DNA from: Macrostomum hystrix | Taxonomy: Eukaryota; Platyhelminthes; Macrostomidae | Length of the DNA: 64,000 nt | NCBI GenBank assembly: GCA_950097015.1 | Contig: CATNEN010000012.1 | Location: 303,501 to 367,500, forward strand | Direction of reading: 5' to 3' | Part shown: piece by piece, positions 41,568 to 52,400 of the stretch | Layout: each line of letters opens with the position of its first letter | How positions within the stretch are numbered: position 1 is the first letter of the stretch | Program-made: the position numbers and the translations under genes | Notes under the pieces: generated by a model | Seen by the model: the letters and a program-made list of their open reading frames with translations, nothing else | Databases searched by the model: none | Told to the model about the DNA's origin: nothing

Positions 41568-44500
41568 ATGGCTTGTGAAATTGCACAATTCAGTGGAAAC
41601 ATTGCTGGCAACAGTGGCGCCTCCTCGGCTAACTTTTCTCCCCTGACCCTATTTGAATGTACCATCACTAACGCCCAGATGCTGATCGAATCCATGGCCG
41701 ATAGGGAATTGCTCACAGCCCTGCGCATAGCCAGCGGCCTGCACACGCACATTGTTGGCATTATCGAGCCTCGCTGCGAGCGGGCCTTTGCCCGCAGTGA
41801 CGCCCACTCTGCCTGCTTATTGGCCGCGGCCGCTAATACCTCGTCAACTTCGTCTTCGCCCCTGCCTGCCGCCTTGTCCACTGTCCTAACAAAGACGGCT
41901 AATGGTGGCGCTTCCACTCGACCGAAATCTGAATTCGATAGCTCGGTACTGGCCGCGGCAGCTTCAGCCACCGCCGCTCGGAGCATCTCATTGTTTGGCA
42001 GCAGCAGCGTCAAAGAGGAACAATTACTTATCGAAGACGAAGAGGACTCGATGGACGACTGCCTGATTATGGAAGAGGACTCCTCCTTGCCAGCCGCCGC
42101 CGCCACATCGGCTTCAGCTATTGCCGCGGTGCCCACCTCAAGGAAGCGACCTCGACAGGAGGCGGCCGCCGCGGTCGCTGCTCCTAGTCTGCAGGAACTG
42201 TCGTCTGGCGCGTCTCTGGGCGGCGGCAATAACGAGTGCCGCATGGCTCTGCGCAACTCCTACAAAGAATTGAAGGGCAACGGACCGCATCTGTTCAACT
42301 TCTCTTTGCCGTACGCTACACGAATGTGGTCTCTTGATTCTTTTTTTAACCCCTCATCTGATCGTTTAAGTTTGTGGGTTCGAAATCTATCCCACCAATT
42401 AGTATTTCATCTATAAAAAAGCGAAATTAATTTATTCTTTCTTCAATCTAATCCTCCTAGACGTGCCATGCATATTTTCCCTCCAATCGCTTTGTAGCTA
42501 CACGGATCCCGTTAACCAGCGCGTGGCGGAGCAGGTCATGACGCACGCCCAGAAACAATTAAAGAGTCCCGGAATGCCGCAGGACATCTGGCTGAGTGAG
42601 CCCTGACTATTTTAGTGTCTATTTTTATACTCATACACAGAAGCAAATAGTCTTTAGATAGAATTTCAGATGTTGATAGTCTGGCAAGCCTTTGTTTGTA
42701 CACTAAAATGGGCCTTTATCCTTGCATTTGGTGACCTTCAGTTGATTAATTAAATGGTGCCGTTCGAATATAGTAATTATCCTATTTTTGTCTGCATAAT
42801 CGTGGATTATTAATCCATTGATTGAGCTAGCCTATTATGAATTAATCAGCCAATTAAACTTTACTTGAATTTTTTGCTAAACAGTGAGTGTTTGCTTGCC
42901 TTTCACTTTTGTTCGCACGTTTAACAATTTAACAACGCAGCTAATTAAAAATGAAGGTAACCTATCTACGTTTTGATTGGTCACGATATGGCAAGTATTC
43001 GATTAAAAAAAGAAACAAGAATATTATTTCTATATTTTGAATACTTTTAACACAAAATAATTTTAGCATTGGCGAGCGAATATTACTCTGTGATTAAAGA
43101 CGATCTGCATAAAAATAAGCTGCGCATTCGAAGAATCCGCTACAAACAGAAGGTAGCACGGCACAGCGTTTTCTGCTTTAAACCTTCTAACCAGTTCGTG
43201 CTTGCTTATCACGACACTGTCTGACAGTCGGTAATCACCCCTTCCCACTGTCTGTCATTACCCCTTCCCACTGTCTGTCATTACCCCTTCCCACTGTCTG
43301 TCATTACCCCCTCCCACTGTCTGTCATTACCCCCTCCCACTGTCTGTCATTACCCCTCCCACTGTCTGTCATTACCCCTTCCCACTGTCTGTCATTACCC
43401 CCTCCCACTGTCTGTCATTAACCCTTCCCACTGTCTGTCATTACCCCTTCCCAATGTCTGTCATTACCCCCTCCCACTGGTTGTCATTACCCCTTCCCAC
43501 TGTCTTAATCACCCCCTCCCACTGTCTGTCATTACCCCCTCCCACTGTGTTAATCACCCCTCCCACTGTCTTAATCACCCCCTCCCACTGTCTTAATCAC
43601 CCCCTCCCACTGTCTTAATCACCCCCTCCCACTGTCTTAATCACCCCCTCCCACTGTCTGTCATTACCCCCTCCCACTGTGTTAATCACCCCTCCCACTG
43701 TCTTAATCACCCCCTCCCACTGTCTTATCACCCCCTCCCACTGTCTTATCACCCCCTCCCACTGTCTTATCACCCCCTCCCACTGTCTTATCACCCCCCC
43801 CTATCCCCCCCACTGTCTTATCACCCCCTCCCACTGTCTTATCACCCCCTCCCACTGTCTTAATCACCCCCTCCCACTGTCTTAATCACCCCCTCCCACT
43901 GTCTTATCACCCCCTCCCACTGTCTGTCATTACCCCCTCCCACAGTCGGTAATCACCCCTTCCCACTGTCTGTCATTACCCCTTCCCACAGTCGGTAATC
44001 ACCCCTTCCCACTGTCTGTATCACCCTAATCCCTAACTACAGTCAGCAACTGCATCTTTCTACTGTCTCATTACTGAAACTGTGGCTAAGACCTACACAA
44101 CCATTATCTGAGCGGAAGGTAGTTTAAATCTAGTCTAAGTCACAGTTCCCATTTGTTTATTTTATAACAGCTATTTCTATAGCTTTTTTAGTTGATTAAA
44201 TTTCTGAGTGTTCTAAACTCGATGTAAATTTTATTTTTTTCCCATCAACTCAAGCGACACCATTCGACTGTTCAATTGCCAATTGCACACTACTCATCAG
44301 AAGTTAGTAGTAGACAAAGTATAATGCATGAACATTTTTACATAAAGACAGACAAATCGACACCTGTGTAATATTTGTAGGTTCGTATTTTGAGTTTTAC
44401 TGCACCATGCAGCGAGTTGTGCAGAGCAGGCGCTGCAGCAACAAGCTCAACATGTGCCGACTGCGTAGCCGGCAGAAGGTCCGCTTATAAAAGCTTGGAA

Positions 44501-45372
44501 TCTCTTTGTCTGGGGTTTGGTCCTACTATTGTCACCGAAATGTCTGTTTTTAATATTGGCACCTGGCGTGTGTTACCGACACTGGCTTAGCTTAGTTTAT
44601 CTACGTATTATAGGCCGTATGAAAATAAAGCAAAGGCAACTCAATTTGCAACACATTTTTGCAGGTGAACTGTTTGATTTTGCGCAAGATCTGAGCTCTT
44701 TTGCGCTGAAAATGCGAGAAAAATTTGCCACTGAAAAGCGTCGGCAAAGAAATCGCCAAAGAGTATGTTGCGATGGCCCTGCACCGATTCACGTTCGCCT
44801 TGTTGGCGTTTTTCGTCAAATAAATGTTATAAGTTCTAGGAAAATTACAATTTTCAAAATATGCTACTATTGCTACTAAAAGTAGAAATAGAAAGAATCT
44901 ACAAAATTTTATGACAAATTAAAAGAAACCCATTTCCCCCCACTAATTTACGGAAACAGTTGTATCAGTTCCCTCATTCTCAAATCCTAACCTTTATGCA
45001 TGTCGCCTTTAGAAATTAGCCCGTCGTCAGAAGAGCTTCGAACTTCTCGCTAGCAGCCTGTCTACTAATATGTTCGACAAGTACCGCATCCTATTGTCTA
45101 AGGACTACACATCATCAGATGAGGACGCAGCGGCTACGGACTCAACTAGCGAAGATGCTGGCGGCCTGCGCGTTCGCACCCTAGCCTGGGAGTCTGCCGA
45201 GATGGCCGATATGAAGCGTCAGCTTGACGACGCTTTCTTAGAAACCTGCGCCAATCAGAAGCAAGCTCAACAGTTGCGTAAGACGGTGCGCGACGGGGCC
45301 TGCGTCAGTAGCCGGCCGCCGCCTTCCGACTGTCCGGATTGGGCTCTTTCGGAAGACTTCAAAACTGCGTAG
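41568..45372 (+). CDS. Gene A: unrecognised protein with three mutually exclusive cassette exons
   Basis: Constant exons: 41568-42310, 42498-42595, 45013-45372. Alternative exons: 43067-43152, 44381-44478, 44665-44762. One cassette gives 428 or 432 residues. N-terminal block: NFSPLTLFECTITNAQML then ESMADRELLTALRI (about residues 24-55), probably helical. Next come Ala/Ser-rich low complexity, an acidic patch (EDEEDSMDDC), a possible nuclear signal SRKRPR, and a conserved core LKGNGPHLFNFSLPYTDP followed by RVAEQVMTHAQKQLK. After the basic cassette the last exon reads KLARRQKSFELLASSL, DYTSSDED, LRVRTLAWES, a helical segment and SRPPPSDCPDWAL. The downstream paralogue gene B shares all blocks. 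The basic segment, then SDEE, then VR..W and a Leu/Asp helix weakly recall the C-terminus of human C14orf93 and similar invertebrate proteins; I treat that as a guess. A nuclear nucleic-acid-binding role is possible but unproven. Confidence 0.8.
43067..43152 (+). CDS. Gene A cassette exon A1 (86 nt)
   Basis: Acceptor TTTTAG before 43067 and donor GTAGCA at 43153. It completes the split codon from the constant exon and encodes 29 residues ending LHKNKLRIRRIRYKQK. Length is 3n+2. It is the most basic cassette at its C-terminus. Confidence 0.75.
43205..44030. repeat. about 23-bp pyrimidine-rich minisatellite in gene A
   Basis: The unit CCCCCTCCCACTGTCTGTCATTA (variants with CTTAATCA or CTTATCA) has about 36 copies. 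It lies between cassettes A1 and A2. Confidence 0.9.
44381..44478 (+). CDS. Gene A cassette exon A2 (98 nt)
   Basis: Acceptor ATATTTGTAG before 44381 and donor GTCCGC at 44479. It encodes 33 residues with FEFYCTMQRVVQSRRC, then KLNMCRLRSRQK, which aligns at its end with cassette A1. Three cysteines are unusual for the family. Confidence 0.72.
44665..44762 (+). CDS. Gene A cassette exon A3 (98 nt)
   Basis: Acceptor ATTTTTGCAG before 44665 and donor GTATGT at 44763. The motif LSSFALKMREKF aligns directly with gene B cassettes (FSDFSLKARSKF in the cassette at 55105), followed by an Arg/Gln-rich extension EKRRQRNRQR absent in gene B. It is the clearest link between the two arrays. Confidence 0.8.
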
Positions 45373-45429
45373 TGAAACAGTCTGTAACACTAATAGGAAT
45401 CTATCAGCTGTCTAAGCTAGTGGCAGACC

Positions 45430-46485
45430 TTATACTTTACTGTGTGCACAGGTGAGACAGTGTTCTATTTCACATGTGAGCACAGGTGAGACTGTTCTAT
45501 TTCATATGTGTGCACAGGTGAGACAGTGTTCTATTTCACATGTGTGCACAGGTGAGACAGTGTTCTATCCCACTGTGAGCACAGTTGAGACAGTGTTCTA
45601 TCCCACTGTGAGCACAGTTGAGACAGTGTTCTATCCCACTGTGAGCACAGTTGAGACAGTGTTCTATCCCACTGTGAGCACAGTTGAGACAGTGTTCTAT
45701 TTCACATGTGAGCACAGGTGAGACAGTGTTCTATTTCACATGTGTGCACAGGTGAGACAGTGTTCTATTTCACATGTGAGCACAGGTGAGACAGTGTTCT
45801 ATTTCACATGTGTGCACAGGTGAGACAGTGTTCTATTTCACATGTGTAGCACAGGTGAGACAGTGTTCTATTTCACATGTGATGCACAGGTGAGACAGTG
45901 TTCTATTTCACATGTGTGCACAGGTGAGACAGTGTTCTATTTCACATGTGAGCACAGGTGAGACAGTGTTCTATTTCACATGTGTGCACAGGTGAGACAG
46001 TGTTCTATTTCACATGTGTGCACAGGTGAGACAGTGTTCTATTTCACATGTGTGCACAGGTGAGACAGTGTTCTATTTCACATGTGTGCACAGGTGAGAC
46101 AGTGTTCTATTTCACATGTGTGCACAGGTGAGACAGTGTTCTATCCCACTGTGAGCACAGGTGAGACAGTGTTCTATCCCACTGTGAGCACAGTTGAGAC
46201 AGTGTTCTATTCCCACTGTGAGCACAGGTTGAGACAGTGTTCTATCCCACTGTGAGCACAGTTGAGACAGTGTTCTATCCCACTGTGAGCACAGTTGAGA
46301 CAGTGTTCTATCCCACTGTGAGCACAGTTGAGACAGTGTTCTATCCCACTGTGAGCACAGTTGAGACAGTGTTCTATCCCACTGTGAGCACAGTTGAGAC
46401 AGTGTTCTATTTCACATGTGTGCACAGGTGAGACAGTGTTCTATCCCACTGTGAGCACAGTTGAGACAGTGTTCTATCCCGCTAT
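45430..46485. repeat. 32/33-bp minisatellite 3' of gene A
   Basis: The unit contains CACAGGTGAGACAGTGTTCT and alternates between TTTCACATGTG and CCCACTGTGAG endings; about 32 copies. Most copies hold CAGGTGAGA, a perfect-looking 5' splice site. It begins about 60 bases after the gene A stop. Confidence 0.92.
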
Positions 46486-46489
46486 AGTG

Positions 46490-47265
46490 TGTGTATGCGT
46501 GTTTGAATTGGAAAGCCTGGGTTATAATTTTTTCAGATCTGCCATTAGTTTGCTTCCGTTTGTGTTAAAATATATAGTTTTAGTATAAAAGCCAACGTTT
46601 TATTGAGGCGGTGTATTTCTACGGAGTGAAAATGTGGCTGTTTAAGTTTAAATGCTGTAAAGTTGTGTCTTACCATTATTATTGAAGTAAGTGTATATTT
46701 ATTCGTTTTATCACAATCTCTTGTTTCAATTATATCAGATGTTAAAAAAGATTTGTAATCTGAGATTTGTGTTTTGTTAAACTTTGATAACATGATCACG
46801 ATCATAACAATATCAATTGCACAAACTGTATCTGGTAGCCTTTAATAGTAAAATCTGTACTACTATTTTGTGTGCTTTTATAAGCTAAAATTAAACATTG
46901 ATAAATTATGCGCAATTGTTTGTATGTACAACTGGCATTTACTGTGGTGTTTCACTCAACATTAACATTTGCTTTTCACATAAATGTATCTTGTTTCTAA
47001 TATAACGACGCTTCAAAACTATAAAACGCTCTTTTACTAATCGAATAGCTTTATTGTTCTAGCTGTTAATATGGTATGCTCATTTATACAATAGCACACA
47101 GTGTCGCCTAATATAAAAACTGTTTGTTATCATTATAAATTGTATTTGTTTTTATTTCACAGAAACTTTATTACTCGTAGTTCTTATGTCGATACATTAT
47201 AAGTTGTGCACAGTAAGGATTTAGGTTAGGGTTGCACGATTTTTTTGTTTTATTGTCGATGGTTC
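46490..47265. other. AT-rich spacer between gene A and gene B
   Basis: No gene or repeat is seen. Confidence 0.5.
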
Positions 47266-47269
47266 TAAT

Positions 47270-49348
47270 GTCGAAGGATCGATGGATTTAGGGTCGCAGC
47301 ATCCATGTGAGGGGATTTAGGGTCGCAGCATCCATGTAAGGGGATTTAGGGAAGCAGCATCCATGTGAGGGGATTTAGGGTCGCAGCATCCATGTGAGGG
47401 GATTTAGGGAAGCAGCATCCATGTGAGGGGTTTTAGGGAAGCAGCATCCATGTGAGAGGATTTAGGGTCGCAGCATCCATGTGAGGGGTTTTAGGGTCGC
47501 AGCATCCATGTGAGGGGTTTTAGTGTCGCAGCATCCATGTGAGGGGTTTTAGTGTCGCAGCATCCATGTGAGGGGTTTTAGGGAAGCAGCATCCATGTGA
47601 GGGGATTTAGGGAAGCAGCATCCATGTGAGAGGATTTAGGGTCGCAGCATCCATGTGAGGGGTTTTAGGGTCGCAGCATCCATGTGAGGGGCTTTAGTGT
47701 CGCAGCATCCATGTGAGGGGTTTTAGGGAAGCAGCATCCATGTGAGGGGATTTAGGGTCGCAGCATCCATGTGAGGGGTTTTAGGGAAGCAGCATCCATG
47801 TGAGGGGATTTAGGGAAGCAGCATCCATGTGAGGGGTTTTAGGGTCGCAGCATCCATGTGAGGGGTTTTAGGGTCGCAGCATCCATGTGAGGGGTTTTAG
47901 GGAAGCAGCATCCATGTGAGGGGATTTAGGGTCGCAGCATCCATGTGAGAGGATTTAGGGTCGCAGCATCCATGTGAGGGGATTTAGGGTCGCAGCATCC
48001 ATGTGAGAGGATTTAGGGTCGCAGCATCCATGTGAGAGGATTTAGGGTCGCAGCATCCATGTGAGGGGATTTAGGGTCGCAGCATCCATGTGAGGGGATT
48101 TAGGGTCGCAGCATCCATGTGAGGGGTTTTAGGGAAGCAGCATCCGTGTGAGGGGTTTTAGGGAAGCAGCATCCATGTGAGAGGATTTAGGGTCGCAGCA
48201 TCCATGTGAGGGGATTTAGGGTCGCAGCATCCATGTGAGGGGATTTAGGGTCGCAGCATCCATGTGAGGGGATTTAGGGTCGCAGCATCCATGTGAGAGG
48301 ATTTAGGGTCGCAGCATCCATGTGAGGGGATTTAGGGTCGCAGCATCCATGTGAGGGGTTTTAGGGTCGCAGCATCCATGTGAGGGGTTTTAGGGTCGCA
48401 GCATCCATGTGAGGGGTTTTAGGGAAGCAGCATCCATGTGAGGGGATTTAGGGTCGCAGCATCCATGTGAGAGGATTTAGGGTCGCAGCATCCATGTGAG
48501 GGGATTTAGGGTCGCAGCATCCATGTGAGAGGATTTAGGGTCGCAGCATCCATGTGAGGGGATTTAGGGTCGCAGCATCCATGTGAGGGGTTTTAGGGTC
48601 GCATCATCCATGTGAGGGGTTTTAGGGAAGCAGCATCCATGTGAGGGGATTTAGGGAAGCAGCATCCATGTGAGGGGTTTTAGGGAAGCAGCATCCATGT
48701 GAGGGGTTTTAGGGAAGCAGCATCCATGTGAGGGGATTTAGGGAAGCAGCATCCATGTGAGGGGTTTTAGGGAAGCAGCATCCATGTGAGGGGTTTTAGG
48801 GAAGCAGCATCCATGTGAGGGGTTTTAGGGAAGCAGCATCCATGTGAGGGGTTTTAGGGAAGCAGCATCCATGTGAGGGGTTTTAGGGTCGCAGCATCCA
48901 TGTGAGGGGTTTTAGGGTCGCAGCATCCATGTGAGGGGTTTTAGGGAAGCAGCATCCATGTGAGGGGATTTAGGGTCGCAGCATCCATGTGAGGGGTTTT
49001 AGGGAAGCAGCATCCATGTGAGGGGATTTAGGGAAGCAGCATCCATGTGAGAGGATTTAGGGTCGCAGCATCCATGTGAGGGGATTTAGGGAAGCAGCAT
49101 CCATGTGAGGGGTTTTAGGGAAGCAGCATCCATGTGAGGGGATTTAGGGTCGCAGCATCCATGTGAGGGGTTTTAGGGAAGCAGCATCCATGTGAGGGGA
49201 TTTAGGGAAGCAGCATCCATGTGAGGGGTTTTAGGGTCGCAGCATCCATGTGAGGGGTTTTAGGGAAGCAGCATCCATGTGAGGGGTTTTAGGGAAGCAG
49301 CATCCATGTGAGGGGTTTTAGGGTCGCAGCATCCATGTGAGGGGAGAG
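47270..49348. repeat. 29-bp minisatellite, about 71 copies
   Basis: The unit GGATTTAGGGTCGCAGCATC plus CATGTGAGG has period 29. Three variable sites (GGATTT/GGTTTT, GTCG/GAAG, GAGGGG/GAGAGG) occur in mixed combinations, so units have been reshuffled. It separates the two paralogues and ends about 150 bases before the gene B start. Confidence 0.95.
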
Positions 49349-49498
49349 TCGCACTATTCGTTAAGGGTTTTAGGGTTGCAGTGTTTTTGAGTCGTTTTTT
49401 CAATGTTGGTGTTTACAGTGGGATTCTAATATAATATTCGCAGAGCAATACTCACGCCAGCAAACTATTGGCACTTATTCTGTTTGCAGCCCGCACAC

Positions 49499-52400
49499 AT
49501 GGCAGACGTTCTGGCGCCTCACTCTAGCCTTCTGCCTCCGGGCAATAGTTTCTCTCCGCTGACGCTATTCGAGTCCACCATCACCAACGCCCAGATGCTG
49601 GTGGAGTCCATGGCCGAGCGGGAGCTGTTCTCCGCCTTGAAGATTATCGGCAATCTGCACAGCCACGTGGTGCACTCCATGGAGCCGCGCTACTGTCGCG
49701 CCTTTGATCGTAGCGACCGCCTAGCCGAACTGGAGGCAGCTGGCCTTGTTGCCAGCGTCTCCGGACAGCAGCAGCAACATCAGCAGCAGCTGCTGCATCG
49801 AGAATCGACAGCCGCTTCGTCCATGTCTGTGGGGATCAGCGCCAAGGAGGAGAAGGCCGCCTCGCTAGGTGATCTTGGCGGCGCTAGCAGCGTTCTTGGC
49901 GCCGCTCTTGGCGCCATTAAGGTCAGCTTTGCTTAATTTAGTATTGCTCAGACTGTATGTAATCAGTGGGTCTTTGACCTCCCAGGTAATAGTCGATGGA
50001 TAATCGATCTGGGTCTTTGTCCTCCCCAGGTAATAATCTAGGGATAACTGATCTGGGTATTTCTCCTCTCGGTTAATAGTCTAGGGATAACTGATCTGGG
50101 TATTTCTCCTCTCGGGTAATAGTCTAGGGATAACTGATCTGGGTCTTTGTCTTCCTCTGGTAATAGTCTAGGGGGAACTGATCTGGGTCTTTGTCTTCCT
50201 CTGGTAATAGTCTAGGGGGAACTGATCTGGGTCTTTGTCTTTCTCTGGTAATAGTCTAAGGATAACTGATTTGGGTCTTTGTCCTCCCCAGATAATACTC
50301 GAGATAGTCTGTGTGTTCTTGACATCCTCTTGTCATTGTTACTAAGGATCATTGACCTACCTGTCTTGCCCTTGTACTGCTTTGGCTACTAAATATTGAG
50401 CCTACAAATATAATTAGAATTCCCCTAGCGCTGCACTCGCCACTGCCCGCCAATCTTCAGGTTGAAGGCGACGAATACGAAGCGGACGAGGAAGAAGAAG
50501 ATGATTGCATGATCACGGAAGAGCTGAACGACGACAGTCTTAGTGCCGGATTCCCCTACGCCAAGATGCCCCGACTGGACTTATCCGCTGACTATTCCGG
50601 CGCCGGTGCTAGCGCCTTTGGCATTGGCGGCGGCGGTGGAGGCGTTGGCGGAGACGTGCCAGCCGAATGCAAGACAATCATGCGACGCGCCTATAAAACA
50701 CTGAAAGGAAATGGACCGCACCTGTTCGACTTTAGTATGCCGTGAGTTGGCCTTCGAAACTTGTGCAATTTTTCATGAACCAGCCAGTGAGTAATCGCAA
50801 TTATAATCAACAACAATGGCCGACATGATTATGTGATTAAATTTTGTGAGCATAAATGTTTTGCTTATATCGATGGTTTTTTGTCACCGGGTCCCCGACG
50901 GGAATCGTTGAATATCTCGACGAAGCCGATGTTGTGTGATTCTGGAAGTTGTCTCTTCGGATAGAGCGCAAATTTTAGCCCGTGTTCTGCATTTTCACGG
51001 CGATTGGTTGAATATTTTGAGAGAATATTTTCAGTTTAACAGTAAAAAATGTGGATATTTGAAGCACCAATGGTCTTTATACAGTTGAGCTTTGCGACGT
51101 TTTCGCCCCATTGGGCCAAATGTGCAGCCATTGCGCGGCGCATATCAAGGCTGCGTACGGCTGTTCAGTCCACGGACTGGGGGGACGCCACACCCACCCT
51201 CAAGTACCCCAGCTAATGCTGGCACCCATTTAAGGACACAGATTGTTCCAGTGGAGTCTCGAATCGAACCCCCGACCTTCAAGTCGAGATTCCGACACTA
51301 TAACCACTAGGCTACAACTCCTAAGCATCTACGCAGATTTGTGTTATTTTCTGCGCCATCTCACACCGCAGATTCTCTGCCGAGGCCAATCAACAAGTAG
51401 CCGCCATGGTCATGTCCAAGGCCAAGGAAATGGCGGAAGGCAAAGGCTGGCCGGATGACGTTTGGCAAAGTGAGTCTCAAATTGCTGTATTTCTATCACC
51501 TGTGTACTAGCCAACTTAGTTTCATAAATGCAGGAGGTGCGAGAGGCTGTTAATTGCATACCTTAGTTTAGCGAATCAACATTTGTCCTTTGTTATCGAT
51601 TGATAAAATCATTAAAAGTGGAGAATAAAATTTACTTATTGCAATTAAGTCATAGCCTGAGTCTAATTATCCCGGCTAGAGATTTTCAATTGCGTCTCTT
51701 GCACTGCCTGCATAGCAAATAAAAGTATTAGCTTAGTACATACCATTGTGCATTTGAAATACTCTCTTAATACTACTTGCAAGTACAGGCACTATATTGT
51801 TGCTAAAAAGTAAAAACAAGTCTTCTAACCCACTGTTTATTGTCTTTCTCCTTGCCTACACTTGGTCTGGAAACGTCGCAAGTTCTTTGGCTTGAGCAAA
51901 TTTTATCTATAGTGTTAGGCTTTTAGGTTTAGAAAAAATTAATAACTACCGAAATTTCTGTTTCATCTCCTTTACTTGAGTTCATAAATTAATTTTGTCT
52001 CCATGCGTGCTCTAATATTTATTAAATTGTTGCCTAAAGACTGACGCAACATTTTGCGATCAAAACTAAACTAACCTGTATGAATTAATTAACTAATCAA
52101 TCATTAATTGCTAAATTGTTGACCTATTCTCTTTGCCAGGTCTGACGTGTGTTTTTGCTCGAATTATGCAATATAGCTGCATTGTACTTCTGATCGCTGA
52201 ATATAAAGCTGTATTTGTTACGGCCTAGATAGAACTTATAATATGCAACACCCTGTGTTGTAGGATTGCTAAGGCGCTGTGTAGCCATGTTCGCTGAGTT
52301 CCGTCGGGACATGCGGCTTAGATTGAGAAATTCAGTAAGTGTTTTCAAGTGTGGCGCTTAATTGATCATGTTTAAATGGACTCAGCGGCTGGGTAGGTGT

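Noticed and set aside
41519-42256. Minus-strand 245-codon frame opposite gene A
   Set aside because: Antisense of the low-complexity Ala/Ser-rich gene A exon; the forward frame is conserved in gene B.
42885-42956. Possible fourth cassette in gene A after TAAACAG, with FVRTFNN-like residues and donor GTAACC
   Set aside because: Length is 72 nt, so it breaks the 3n+2 rule and the frame; possibly a dead cassette, but too weak to list.
47270-49348. TTTAGGG-like motifs suggesting telomeric repeats
   Set aside because: The motif is part of a 29-bp unit, not a tandem hexamer or heptamer; ordinary minisatellite.
51092-51458. Short forward frames in gene B intron 2
   Set aside because: They read through a reversed SINE and the 98-nt exon in the wrong frame.
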